A stretch of DNA of 64,000 nt from Entoloma clypeatum (lineage: Eukaryota > Basidiomycota > Agaricomycetes > Agaricales > Entolomataceae), in NCBI GenBank assembly GCA_963565915.1, contig OY751486.1, positions 4,898,001-4,962,000 of the forward strand. The letters run 5' to 3'. A program made the position numbers and the translations under genes. This document shows, one piece after another, positions 1 through 10,306 of this stretch. The stretch's first letter is position 1. Every line of letters starts with the position of its first letter. The notes under the pieces are model-generated. The model was given only the letters and a program-made list of their open reading frames with translations. It made no database searches and was not told where the DNA came from.

Positions 1-322
1 GATGGAAAGGCGAAGAGCAATGTGATTGCTAAATCTAAGGAATGTAGCTATGGTACATGAGGTTTATATAGTACTGACTATGAGCGGTAGCGAATGAGTC
101 AGTAACTGCGGAAGGCAGTGCGCATGAGTAAGGCGACTGCGGAAGGCTATGCACTAATGAGTAAGCTGACTGCGGAATGAGTCAGACAGCTGCGGAAAGC
201 GAGTCAGCGCGGGAGCGAAGTATACTAAAGGAAATAAAGTATAATATGATATGTGTAAGCGGGGGCCGATGAGTAAAAGTGAAAAAGTAAGCGTATACGT
301 CCATAGTCGTTAGTCCATAACA
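1..322 (-). repeat. LTR of the gypsy-A/B family, cut by the window edge
   Basis: This stretch is the reverse complement of the LTRs seen at 52333-52702 and 58536-58905, and also resembles the one at 49278-49665. It ends at 322 with the complement of the LTR start (TGTTA...), so its 5' edge on the minus strand is intact, while its other end lies outside the window. It abuts the truncated copia element directly, with copia pol sequence starting at 323. Whether it is a solo LTR or belongs to a longer element to the left cannot be seen. Confidence 0.85.
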
Positions 323-2279
323 AGGTAATGGCAGTGAGGTGAGTTATGTGAGGAGACTTGAGGTGTTGAGAGAGGATTGATACAGCATACACAATGTCCG
401 GTCATGTCATAATGGTGCAGTACATGAGTGACCCAATCATCTCTCAGTATTTGGTGTTCTTGGTGGGTGTAAGGAGTGTTGGTGAGATGGCTAGACTGTC
501 GGGACTAAGGTCAACATGAGGTTCCATAGGCGTCGAAGTGGTACGAGCATCTTGTAGGCCGAAACGGTTGACAATCTGAAGGATATAGGCCTCCTGACCC
601 AAAGAGATGGTACATGTGTTGATGTCGCGCTTGACAGAGACTCCAAGTAGTGTTTGAAAGTCCAGTCCAGTCCAGTTTTTTTAAGAACCTAGAACCCAGA
701 CTGGTTGAGTGGTTTCTCCAAAATACTGAAACCAGGACTGGACTGGTCAAAGACTGGTGAATCAGTCTTTCCTTTCTCAAAAAAAGTAAACCAGGATTGG
801 TTCGAACTGGTTTAAACTGATTATTATCCAATTTATTAAAACTGTTTCAAAGTATCATTTATGACACATTTCAAAACATTTTATAGAAGTTTTGATGAAT
901 AAAATTTATGTGAACCTATATGAACCTGTGTGAACCTATGACCAGTTTACATTTTTTGAGTCTCAAATCAAGACTGGTGTTGAACCAGTCTCCTTTTTTT
1001 CCAAAATTTGAAGAACCTGAGACTGGTCAATCCTCAAAAATCTGAAACTTGAGACTGCAGTCCAGTCTCTCACCAGTCTTTACCAGTCTGGTTCTGGTCC
1101 AGTTCTAGGTCTTTGAGACTGGACTTCAAAACACTAACTCCAAGTAGCCAGCTGATAGGTCCGAGGTCAACGAGTTCGAAATACTCACACATTTTGGTTT
1201 TGATTTTGGCAGATGAGTCGGCAGAGTCGGCAAAGATGGTAAAGTCATCAGTAGCCATGGCAAGGATGACGAATTTGTGATCATCGAAACAGTAAAACAC
1301 GGCCTCATCAGCAAGACATACCGTGAACCCTAAAATCCTCAAAATTCACACCAACTCCTTATACCACTTATGTGTCCCCTGCTTTGTCCCATATAATGGC
1401 TTCAGTAGCTTCAGAACTAGGTCTGTGCATCCAGTTGCCTTGATGATTTTGGCTAGCAGGTTGGCACGGAAATCCTTGAAGTATTCAGGTAAGCCGGTAT
1501 GGATGATTTCGTCTTCATCGAGCCATGTGTTGAGGTAAGCATTTTTAATGTCGGCTTGCTCAACGATAACATTGGGTCCCTTGGATGCGGCAATGGCGAG
1601 GAGTGCTTTGAGGCTGGTTGGGCAGACAGTTGGGGCAAAAGTTTCGATGTAATCAACGCCGAACTTCTGGTGAAATCCTTTGGTGACAAAATGGGCTTTG
1701 AAGCGGGAGACATTCCCAAGTGCATCACATTTGCAGCAGAGTACCCATTGAGATGGGATAATGTTCGTGTCGACAGGACGTGGGACAACTTGCCAAGTGC
1801 CCAGTTTCTCATATTGGGTTAATTCTTCCTTGATCGCCGATCTCCATTGTTCCGTTTTGGGGCCATCAAGTGCTTCTCGGATCACGGGATAATCACCCAT
1901 GATTGCTAAGGCAAACTCCCAGGTGGAAGCAAAATTGCTTCTGTCTAATCCCTCTCCGTTATTTTCAATGACAAGGGCAGTATCATTCATGGCAGAATGG
2001 CGCTGACGTGACAATAGGCACCGTGGGTGCTGGTGTTGACATGGGCGCAGGAGTGGATGAAACCGAAATATTGATACTCCCTCCCTCAACCATGACGTCC
2101 TCACTTTTGGCATCAACAAGGAGTTTCCTGTTGAAAACCATGTCACGTTCAACAGAAATGGAGCACTTACCATGCCAGAAGACACGATATCCCTTCGACT
2201 CTTCATCATACCCAACAAACCATCCCTTGAGCGCTTGAGGATTAAGTTTCCCAATGTTCACCCTCTTTACCCACACCAC
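323..2279 (-). pseudogene. copia 1 reverse transcriptase region (interrupted by MITE)
   Basis: The minus strand encodes a Ty1/copia RT (RVT_2 family). Around 1350-1810 there is the run GTWQVVPRP...QWVLCCKCD, then VDYIETFAPT and QADIKNAYLNT. The catalytic YxDD box appears as ATDDFTIFAD near 1240. The downstream part (LGVSV, then SLGQEAYILQIV and MIGSLMYCT) lies between 322 and 640 beyond the MITE. RNase H is missing because the element ends at the gypsy LTR. At least one frame change occurs near 1345, so the enzyme is not functional. Confidence 0.8.
648..1136. mobile_element. hAT-type MITE, copy 1
   Basis: A 489-bp element without coding capacity. Its ends are TAGTGTTTGAAAGTCC and ...CTTCAAAACACTA, which are imperfect inverted repeats, and it is flanked by a perfect 8-bp direct repeat ACTCCAAG (640-647 and 1137-1144). 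An 8-bp target duplication with TA(G)TG-type ends is the hAT signature. The interior consists of repeated GACTGGT/ACCAGTC blocks. It sits in the copia RT region: the pol reading continues from one side to the other once the element and one duplication are skipped. A second copy in opposite orientation lies at 17812-18374. Confidence 0.85.
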
Positions 2280-3424
2280 TCACCCAAATTCCAGGATGCC
2301 TCTCAAGTTGGGTTTTGCACCCATCGCCTTTTCGAGTGGGGTGATACAGCCAGGCAAGGCCCGGGATGGTACACGCACGCAGATCCACACCAAATGATGC
2401 ATTGCCTCCACCCACATAAAGGTAGGCAGGCCCGACACAATGAGCATAGTCCTTGCTGACTCAGCAAGGGTTTGGTTCAGCCGTTCGGAGATGCCGTTCG
2501 ACTGCAGGGAATCATGAACGTTCAGGTGGCATATTGTCCTGGCTTTTGCAAGATGAGCCAAAAACTTGGCGCTCATGAATTTGCCTCCACGGTCCGTTCC
2601 AAGGATTTTGATCCCTGATGAGCCACACTGACTCTTTATCCAGGCCTCATAATGGGTATAGGACAAGAAGGCCTCAGATTTCACCTTCAAAAAGGTGACA
2701 CACGGCTTGCACGATGGGAGGTTGGTGTGGGTGTGTACATAGCGATGCCCCCCAAGCGAGACAATGCTCATAGGTCCCATCAGGTCAGATACAACCTTGA
2801 CACCATAGTTCTTGTAAGTTGTGTCGCTTTCCATTGGAAAAGCGGCTCGATGGATTTTTCCTTGCATGCAGGCAGTGCAGAAGGAGAGATCAGATGTGGG
2901 CTCAATATGCACACCCATGATGGCGCCTTTGGACACCATCTCATGGAGAGTCTGAACATTAATGTGACCAAGATGCTGGTGGAGGTCATTGATGGACAGC
3001 ATTTCATTGGCGACATTGGCATGCAGGGTGTGGGGAGCGGGATAGAAGAGCTGATATGATAGAGATTTTGAATATGAGGTACAACACCCAGAATGGCACG
3101 TTTGGGTTGTGGGCCTCTAATCGTACAGACACCATTCTCAATGATAAGAGAACATCCTGCCCTATCCATTGCAGTGATGGAAATCAGTGTAAACACCATT
3201 AACAGCATGTACAGTACACATTTCAAAGTAACTGGGAGGCCAGGCCCCCCATTGCATGAAGGTAGGAAGACAACAATGTCGCCATGGCCAATAGCATCAA
3301 AGCTTTGTCCATCGGCGGCATGGATAGGCTCGGGCGTGATTGCCTCAAAGTTGGTAAACTTTGACCTATCTGGAGAGAAGGGCTTCAAGGTATTCAATGC
3401 GGCATTCGCATTTTCAATTTTCAA
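2280..3424 (-). pseudogene. copia 1 protease remnant, GAG-pre-integrase and integrase
   Basis: Reading minus from 3424, a protease-type region contains FEAITPEPIHAADG and IGHGDIVVFLP, typical of the stretch after the catalytic Asp. The DSGAS motif itself is absent, replaced by an unrelated NTLKPFSPDR run. After a frame change near 3000 the GAG-pre-integrase HHCC finger follows (HQHLGH...CTACMQGK). The integrase core has its three acidic positions (VVSDLMG, GTDRGGKF, NGISERLNQT). The integrase motifs look complete, but the missing protease motif and shifted frame make the polyprotein defective. Confidence 0.8.
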
Positions 3425-4371
3425 CCATCTCTCTCTCCTTTGCCTTCTCCTGCTGTTTCTTCCACCAGTCTGGGGCTTGATCCTCCTTTTCCTCTTCTTT
3501 CAAAAAGCAATTCTCCTTAACATGCCCAGTTTTTTTGCAGTTGCTACAAGTCTTCGTTGACTTTCCCTTTCTGTTGTCCTTCCCCTTACCCCTCGATGCG
3601 CCAGACGACTGCAAGGAGGAGCTCTTTGCGTACACGGCGACCAGTGCTGCATTCGACTTGTGTATGCTGTCCTCAATAACAGCGGTGTCAGCTTCAATTT
3701 GAAGATGCGCGATGAGGATAGCCGAGGTGAGCTGCCTCCCATTTTTGGCCGTGTTCATTGAGAGGGTAGTAATGATCGGTTTATAGAAGGGGATGAGGAT
3801 AAGGGATGTCTGAATGTAACTGACAAATTGTGCATTGGTAAGGGGTGTACCAAGCAAGACATTTGCGAATATTCTTGAGGTGAGATAAGTGAGTTCACAT
3901 GTTACCACTGTTGAGGAGTCTTGACACCATGAGCTGAGCGAGGAGACTGTTCTGGTACAGGTTACCCTTCGTCGTGTTGATACTACAAAGTTTCGCCCAG
4001 ACAGCAGCAGCAGAGGTTTTGCCTTTGATTTGTGTAAATGTGGATTTATCGACCGTCCTGTAGAAGACTTCGTGGATGGTAGCCTCACAAGAGGCATAAT
4101 CCTTGGCCTTGTCCAAGTGCGTGTCGACTTCATCATCAGTTAGTTCCATTGTAGATCCAGGGAGGTACATTTTCCCATTGCAAACTTCGAGCTGCACGGG
4201 TTTACATGGGGTTCCTTCGAGATCACGTGCAAGCTTCTTCGAGGTCACAAAATTAATGATGTGTTCCTCATAATGGAGCCAGTTCAATCCGTTTCTTGTA
4301 AGTTTCGGTAGGTTGACAACTTTTACTGTTGATGTTGCAGATTCATTTGTAACTTTGGCAGAAGGGCCCAT
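3414..4371 (-). pseudogene. copia 1 gag
   Basis: Start ATG at 4371 (MGPSAKVTNESATS). The first 158 codons resemble the UBN2/gag-polypeptide of copia elements, with LTRNGLNWLHYEEHI near the N-terminus and TSAAAVWAKLCSI later. A frame change near 3900 moves coding into a second frame, which carries the CCHC zinc knuckle CSNCKKTGHVKENC followed by a lysine/glutamate-rich tail. The zinc knuckle binds retroelement RNA during particle assembly. Because two frames are needed, I call it a pseudogene. Confidence 0.75.
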
Positions 4372-4400
4372 AACCTGTTGTTGTATAGGGTGGAAGCAAT

Positions 4401-4745
4401 GTTACAATTGGTCTAAGATAAAGAAAAACTTCAGTTCTGCGGTAGGGAACTGAGCGAAAGTCTGAAATACCTAAGATAAAGAAAACTAAGGTAGGTTAGT
4501 AAAAGACTGTAACAAAAACTTACACCTCAGTTCTGCGGTAGGGAACTGAGGTGCGAGTATGGTTTAGTAAACCTTAAATAGAAAAAGCTCGTAGCTACAC
4601 GAACATGTAAGTAAAGATGGTAGGTAGAGACTGTTATAAATGTATAGCATACAAAGATGAAACATAGTGGCACATTTCTCAAGAGCAACACGCCATTCAT
4701 AAAATATGAATGTAAGTTAAAAATACTTATGCCACGAACATGCAT
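4401..4745. repeat. Probable copia 1 leader/LTR region with internal direct repeats
   Basis: No coding signal is present. Two copies of a 23-nt block that begins TCAGTTCTGCGG and ends GGGAACTGAG lie at about 4430-4453 and 4528-4550. Each is associated with a nearby TAAGATAAAGAAAA string, so a larger unit was duplicated. Position directly upstream of the copia gag suggests the 5' LTR or leader, but I see no clear TG...CA termini or primer-binding site. Confidence 0.4.
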
Positions 4746-4749
4746 CAAA

Positions 4750-5710
4750 CATGTGCTCGCGACTTGGACGCGTTGGGTATCGAAATACCACAACATGTTT
4801 CTCATGCATGCTGCACCGTTCTCGCATCTGCCGTGTCATTTCCTGTGTCTCCATTCTCGCATGTTCTGTGCTGTTCCTCCATTCGTCGTGTCCCGCCGCT
4901 CTTGCATCTGCTGGTGTGGCCCGCCATTCCTCACATGTCCCCCCGCTCTTGTGTCTGCTGGTGCGTGTTCTGCCGTTTCTTGCATATTCCTGTGCGCCGT
5001 TCCTCGCACATATCCTGTCCCATCCCTTGTGTGTCCCGCCATTCTTGTGTCTGCTGGTGCATGTCCCACTGTTCCTCACATGTCCGGACGTTCTCGCACA
5101 TTTTGTGAGTGGTCTGACATGATGTGAATGGCGGGGGTTATACAGGGGCACCATGGCCCTTGTGTGCACAGGGGGGCGGAGGCAAGAGGAAGAGACGGAG
5201 GAGGAGGAGGGAGGTGATGGGGAAGACAAGAACTTGATGTGACAAGTCTTGGCTCCTTTACTCGGCAGGTTCCGGGCCCAGACACACATAGTGAAACATT
5301 GGAACTTGCCAACCTCAGCAACAGCTGAAAGTCAAACAATATCCCAAGTCCCCATTGTCTTTCTCACCTCCTCCCATCACCTTCCTCTACTCCCTCCTCT
5401 GTCCCTCCCTCTCACCTCCCCCGTTCACACAAGGGCCATGGTGCCCTCATATATGTAGGTAAGTACTCCTGCCATTCACATCATGTCAAACCACTCACAA
5501 AACATGTGAGAATGGCTGGACATGTGAGAAACGGTGGGACACATGCCAGCAGACGTGAGACTGGCGGGATGTGCAAGGAACGGGACAGCGTGAGAAATGG
5601 CGGAACATGCACCAGCAGATGCAAGAATGGCGGAATGCACAAGGGACGGGACAGGATATGCGTGAGGAACAGTGTGCACAGCGCAGGTGGGGAGTGCGAG
5701 GTATGATGTG
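4750..5710. repeat. Large imperfect palindrome with internal short tandem repeats
   Basis: The left arm (about 4800-5260) and the right arm (about 5340-5710) are inverted copies of each other. Matching landmarks are GGGGCACCATGGCCCTTGTG near 5145 and its complement near 5430, and TGTGAGTGGTCTGACATGAT near 5105 with its complement near 5500. Outside these landmarks both arms consist of degenerate tandem units around TCTGCTGGTGCATGTTCC. The arms meet around 5260-5340. Long open frames across this stretch come from the repeats and are not genes. It could be the ends of an unrecognised non-autonomous element. Confidence 0.7.
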
Positions 5711-7235
5711 CAGATGAGGGAGAGGCATGTCATTTCACTGTTGCATTGTCTGTTATAGTAGCATGAAAAAAAAAAAAATTTCATTCTCAAACATACATTA
5801 TTGATAAAATAGAATGCTCTATGACTGTAATAAGCTGTAACAGAGTCTGAAGACCTATGAAGGTGTACACAATCTGTGGAGGCCAGAAAGGATGGTAGTG
5901 AAAGTGTGTAGAGCTGCAAAAGATGATAGTAAAGCTGCACTGAGCTTTTGCAGAGCTGCATATAGCATATACCTTGTCTTTGGAACTTCAGTCCTGTAAG
6001 AATATGCGTGGACCTGCACAGGGCTGCATATTGCAGGTTAGTTACAATTTATGTCTTTGAGCTCACATTGACAGGGATGATGTGTCCATCGCAGATCTGT
6101 ACCAACATTTGAACATGAACACCTCGAACCAAATGTGACATTCCCCCCTTCCCCCTCCCCCCTCCCTCCTCCTTCCTCCATGTTCCTTACTAAAGAGCCC
6201 CTCAATACTTGTCACCCACCCCTACCAAGATTGAAGAAGGACCTTTGCCTTTCGTTTGACCGCACCACAGTCTTTTTTTTGTTTTCTTTTTTTGTATCTA
6301 ATTCTCATGACTATGATATTATAAATTGCCTCTGGCCATCTACATGATGAAATACCCTAGCGCTAACCAACACTGACCAGAACTCATCAACACCAAGTAA
6401 CAACCATCCTGCACATGCACCTCCAAAGCCGGCCACCCATGCTCACCAATACACCCGAACTGTGTGACCATGCACGTACGAGCAGCGGCCGGCCCATGGC
6501 CCATTGAATGCAGGATTTCAAATGGCATTTGCATTCACAAATCACATTTTGGAGCATTTTTTTCTGGTTTAGTGCAATTTTTGTATCTAGATATGTAGCT
6601 GCCTCTACAAATATATCTTCTTGGAACTCCCCTTGCCTACCTATGTGTGTCATGAATTTGGGATGTGCTGGCATGCTACCTGGAACAGAACTAAATGCAG
6701 CCTTGAAAGGACCTGTATCTCAAGTGCTGTCCAGCACTTGACAGCACGGCCCTGGTTCTAGACAGAAGTGACATGGGAATTGACAGCACTCCATAGCAAG
6801 GCACCCTTGCTATGGTGCTATGACTCTGTACAGTGCTGTGGAGTGTTGGCTAACACGGTCAGGGTTTGCTGATGGGCATTGACTGGTATTGTACATTGTG
6901 AAGCGCTGGCAACAAAGGCCTTCATAATCTTATTATTATCTATCACAAAACACAAAAGTCTAACCACCTGACACAGCCGCTGGCCGCCCCTACCAATGTT
7001 TGGGTGATCCAACCCCAATTTGGCGGCTGTCACAAAGTAGCGGTGACTAAGTGGTTTGCACCATAGTTAGTTACCTATGGTTAGGCAATAGCACGGACAT
7101 GGGTAACCCATGAGGGTCACGGGTATGGGGTCATAAGTCTGAATACAGGTTGTGTTTTCATAACCCACAACCCATCACATGTCAGGCTATGTACACCACT
7201 TCCAACAACCCCACTACCTCTCCCTCCCTCCCTCT
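5711..7235. other. Unassigned sequence, no gene seen
   Basis: I find no convincing coding sequence on either strand. The stretch includes an A-run near 5766, a CT-rich stretch at 6139-6180 and a T-run near 6280. A hairpin at 6786-6819 is listed separately. It may be decayed transposon sequence. Confidence 0.5.
6786..6819. repeat. Short perfect hairpin
   Basis: CCATAGCAAGG and its exact complement CCTTGCTATGG are separated by three bases (CAC), giving an 11-bp stem at 6791-6815. The stem extends by AGCA/TGCT after a one-base bulge. The surroundings repeat the word AGCACT or AGTGCT several times. No gene or terminator context is evident. Confidence 0.6.
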
Positions 7236-7239
7236 CTTG

Positions 7240-7430
7240 TGCCCAATGACCACCACTCACATCCAATGGCTCCCACTTGTGCCCAACAGCTCCTACTTGT
7301 GCCCAACAGCCGTCTTTCATGCCCAACAGCCTCCCTTTCATGCCCAAGGACCCCCATTTGTGCCCAACGGCCTCCCTTCATGCCCAACATCCCCACTCAC
7401 ATATAATGGCCCTCTCCCATGCCAAACAGC
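7240..7430. repeat. Degenerate tandem repeat of about 22 bp
   Basis: Repeated units of the type TGCCCAACAGCCTCCCTTTC run head to tail, with variants GCCCAACAGCTCC and GCCCAAGGACCCCC. The array ends just before the KDZ copy 1 terminus at 7433. The open frames on both strands are repeat artefacts. Confidence 0.75.
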
Positions 7431-7432
7431 TG

Positions 7433-7508
7433 CACATACTCAACCTACACTGTATTGTAATATACGGTCTAGCGAACGCATACACTGTATGGTAAATTAC
7501 GGAAGCAG
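7433..7508 (+). repeat. Terminal inverted repeat, KDZ copy 1
   Basis: Starts CACATACTCAACCTACACTG. From TCAACC onward it matches the two ends of the large element (18889 and, inverted, 38341) almost base for base for about 70 bp. Inside it a motif is repeated directly: TACACTGTATTGTAA and, about 35 bp on, TACACTGTATGGTAA, each followed by a TACGG word. Such doubled motifs in DNA-transposon ends are commonly transposase-binding sites. Confidence 0.85.
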
Positions 7509-7554
7509 CGAATTTGCTAGAGCACCAGCGAATTCGCCACGGCGAACGGCGACA

Positions 7555-7850
7555 CAACAAACTCTATGCCCCCGGCGACAAACTCAATGCAGCCGGCAAC
7601 AGTCAATGCAGCCGGTGACAAACTCAATGCAGCCGGCGACAATCCCAACGCAGCCGGCGACAGTCAATGCAGCCGGCGACAAACTCAATGCAGCCGGCAA
7701 CAATCCCAACGCAGCCGGCGACAGTCAATGCAGCTGGCGACAAACTCAATGCAGCCGGCGACAAACTCAATGTGGCCGGCGACAACGTCAATGTGGCCGG
7801 CGACAAACTCAATGCAGCCGGCGACAGTCAGTGCAGCCAGCGACAAACTC
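7555..7850 (+). repeat. Subterminal tandem array of CCGGCGACAA units
   Basis: Units of about 19 to 21 bp such as ACTCAATGCAGCCGGCGACA are repeated head to tail with small variants (TCCCAACGCAG, GTCAATGCAG, CAATGTGG). The same unit occurs inside both ends of the large element, always reading inward from the terminus. The Asn/Ala/Gly-rich open frames here are by-products of the repeat. Confidence 0.85.
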
Positions 7851-7899
7851 ATCTGTATATAGTATAATATAATAACAATGGTACCCCGCTATAGGCATA

Positions 7900-10169
7900 T
7901 CACTCTGCACCCTCGCTCTCCGATGACCCAGTATCACTCGAACTGCCAGGGACACGCATATCAGCTAAATCTTCAGCGGTCCAAGGGCGGCGTTGGAATT
8001 GAGCCCCAGGGGCATGGGCAAAGAGCCCCGGCGAACGAGTGAGAGGGGGGGGTCCAGTTGGCTCACTATCAGAGACATCGGAGTCGACACCTTCAAGTGC
8101 GCTGGCGACGTTGGCGGCAGTAGGTGCGTTGGTGACGGATCCACTGCTGTCGCTGTCGTTGTCAGTTTTGCCGTCAGTTTTGCCGTCAGGTTCGCCGTCG
8201 CTGTGATTGTCGCCATCACTGTCGCCATTATGGGTGCCGTCAGTTTCGTTGCTGCCATCAGCCTCATCGTCGGCTTCATCGGAATCCTCAAGAGCTGCCA
8301 GTGCATTGTCAAATAGTGTTGACGGTGGGGGCCCACTCTGGTCATCCTCTATGTCACTCTCCTCCTCCTCTAGGACGTTCATGACAACGTCCAGAGTCTG
8401 ATGATAGATCCCGGCAGAAGGAGTGACCGGGGAATCAATGGACAGTGAACGCCTTATTGGCGCAACAGGCTTCGGCGAAGGGTGGCATGGTGAAGACAGT
8501 GAAGACGGCGAAGATGGCGAAGGTTTTGACGGCGAAGGGTCGGCCGGCGAATGTTGGGATGGCAAGTCGGTGTCACTCATATCCTCCAGTGTCTGCATGA
8601 CAAGGTGGAGAGGAATATCGCCCGCAGAGGTCGCTTGTTCATCACTGATATCGCCCATGATAATGTCGACAACCTCCTGGTGATCAGCGACAGGCGATGT
8701 GGAGGTGGCCGGAGTTTGAGTTGGGGGTGACGTGGGGATTGGAGTGAAAATCCATGAGTCACACTCGGCATCAAGAGCGGTGAGGGAAGGGGCAGGAAGA
8801 AAAGCAGCAGCGGAGTTGTCACCTGCCCCATGTGGCAGGTTGTCTGTCGGCATGGCCGTGTGGGCTTGGCGAAGGGGGTACTCTCTGAAATGGTGGGGAA
8901 TATCGAGGGTGCCGAGGTCGGTGATGAGAGATGGCGAGGCAGCGGAATGGCGACCAATCATGTCTGAGAAGGGGGCTTCTCCTGGGCCATCAGAGTCATT
9001 ACCTGCAAAACCACCGTCGGCTAGGGACTCGTCATATCCAGAATGCGGCAGCTGGTACTGGTTTTCTGCTGCTCTCACCAGCTTCCTGATGTCGTCAACT
9101 TCGAGATCAACGCCCCAGGTCCACTTCAGGCTGGGGTGCTGCTGGTATTGGTCGCATTCAGCCGCTGCAGTCTCCTGGATCATGGTGGCCAGATCCTGGA
9201 GGGTGACCTTCTTGCTCCTCGGCCTACCTTTCCGTTGCATTTGAGCAGTGGTTGATTTGCGCATCGGCTGTGAGGATGAGGGTTGGGGAGTGGCTGCCGG
9301 CGAACTGGCGCGATTGCCAATGGTTGCCGATGGCTGATATGGTGGTCCTGCAATGTGTCCCCTTGCGGGATCCAGGGATTCAAGAGTCATGGCGTGCTCA
9401 TAGAGCATGTTGAAACCACTAGCACGACGGATGGCCAAGTGCAACACATTCGCCGACGCTGTTTCCTGAGCATGAAGCCTGTTTGCCACCGCTTGGAGTT
9501 GGTGAGAGGCGTCAAGGGCCACGGCGCGGTACCCCGCCGCTGCTTGAGAGTTCAGAGAGATATGGGGAGGGGGAATTGATGGATAGTTGGCAAGAGAGTG
9601 ACCGGCAAATGGACCAGCGAATGGACCGGCGAATGGACCGGCGACAGTCTCGCCGCCCAGCGGGTGACCAAGCACGCCGTGGTGGACTTCGAGACACTGG
9701 GTGAGCGTGTCGACATCCAAAATCTGCTGGGGGCGCTCTGGGTGGTTCCACCAGTCGAGGTGGTAGTGCGGCACAATGCCAAATTCTTGCGTCGGGTGGG
9801 AGCTCCCATCAAGCATGGCTGACCAAGGAAAATGGGGATGAGCGTCGTTTCCATATCCACCCAGATCGGTGAATGACAGTGTGCGAGTGATGATTGGAAT
9901 GTCTATTGGCACTCCAGCACTTTCCGCCAGGCCAACAAAGCGCATCGACATGGCCTATGATATGTGAGTATACAGATTATTTAATTGGCACATCAGCTTA
10001 CCAATTCCGAGGCAAGTATATCCTTCATCCACCCATGCTGATTCGCCGGCGCCCACTGGATACCGAGCAAAGCGGCACGGAAGCGTGACTCTCAGTATGC
10101 AACTACTGTATTTGGATTGGGACGAGGAGAAGCAGTCATAAACAAAGTTGAGGTGGAGGAAGAGGGCAT
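7900..10169 (-). CDS. KDZ-linked accessory protein D, copy 1 (AT-hook, acidic tail)
   Basis: Two exons: 10169-10002 (ATG at 10169) and 9954-7900, with an intron of 47 nt (GTAAGCT...CATAG). Exon 2 alone encodes about 683 residues without interruption. It has an N-terminal conserved-looking region (FTDLGGYGNDAHPHFPW, EFGIVPHYHLDWW), short repeats of GPFA, an AT-hook-like RKGRPRSKK, a Ser/Pro-rich centre and an Asp/Glu-rich C-terminus containing DGKTDG units. An AT-hook suggests DNA binding. Exon 1 carries an in-frame TGA between VVAY and ESRF, shared with copy 2. The family is one I associate with KDZ elements in mushrooms, but its function is unknown to me. It lies directly 3' of the transposase. 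Confidence 0.6.
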
Positions 10170-10306
10170 TGTAGTTGCAATAGACTGTGGATGAGAAGAA
10201 GATGGCAGTAAATGTGACAGATAACAATGTGCTTATGCCATGTGTCACATTGTTACACGTTACATGCATGTTTTTTTTCCTTATGTTATGTGTAAATGTG
10301 GAAACA

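Larger units (their letters stand above)
323..4400 (-). mobile_element. Ty1/copia retrotransposon 1, decayed and truncated
   Basis: On the minus strand the order is gag with zinc knuckle, protease-like region, GAG-pre-integrase, integrase, reverse transcriptase, which is the Ty1/copia order. The coding sequence is broken by several frame changes, interrupted by a MITE (648-1136) and cut off at 322 by a gypsy LTR before the RNase H region. No 3' LTR remains. The 5' limit near 4400 is approximate: the LTR/leader probably continues upward to about 4740 but I could not fix its ends. Confidence 0.85.

Noticed and set aside
511..831. Open frame on the minus strand spanning the MITE edge
   Set aside because: It crosses the copia/MITE boundary and changes frame relative to copia pol, so it is an artefact of the insertion.
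4657..5127. Cysteine-rich plus-strand open frames in the palindrome
   Set aside because: Three overlapping frames all read through the same tandem repeat; the palindrome explains them.
7555..7850. CRISPR-like array or a repeat protein (NAAGD-type open frames on the plus strand)
   Set aside because: The units are about 20 bp with no unique spacers, occur at transposon ends, and the genome is eukaryotic. The open frames simply reflect repeats without stops.
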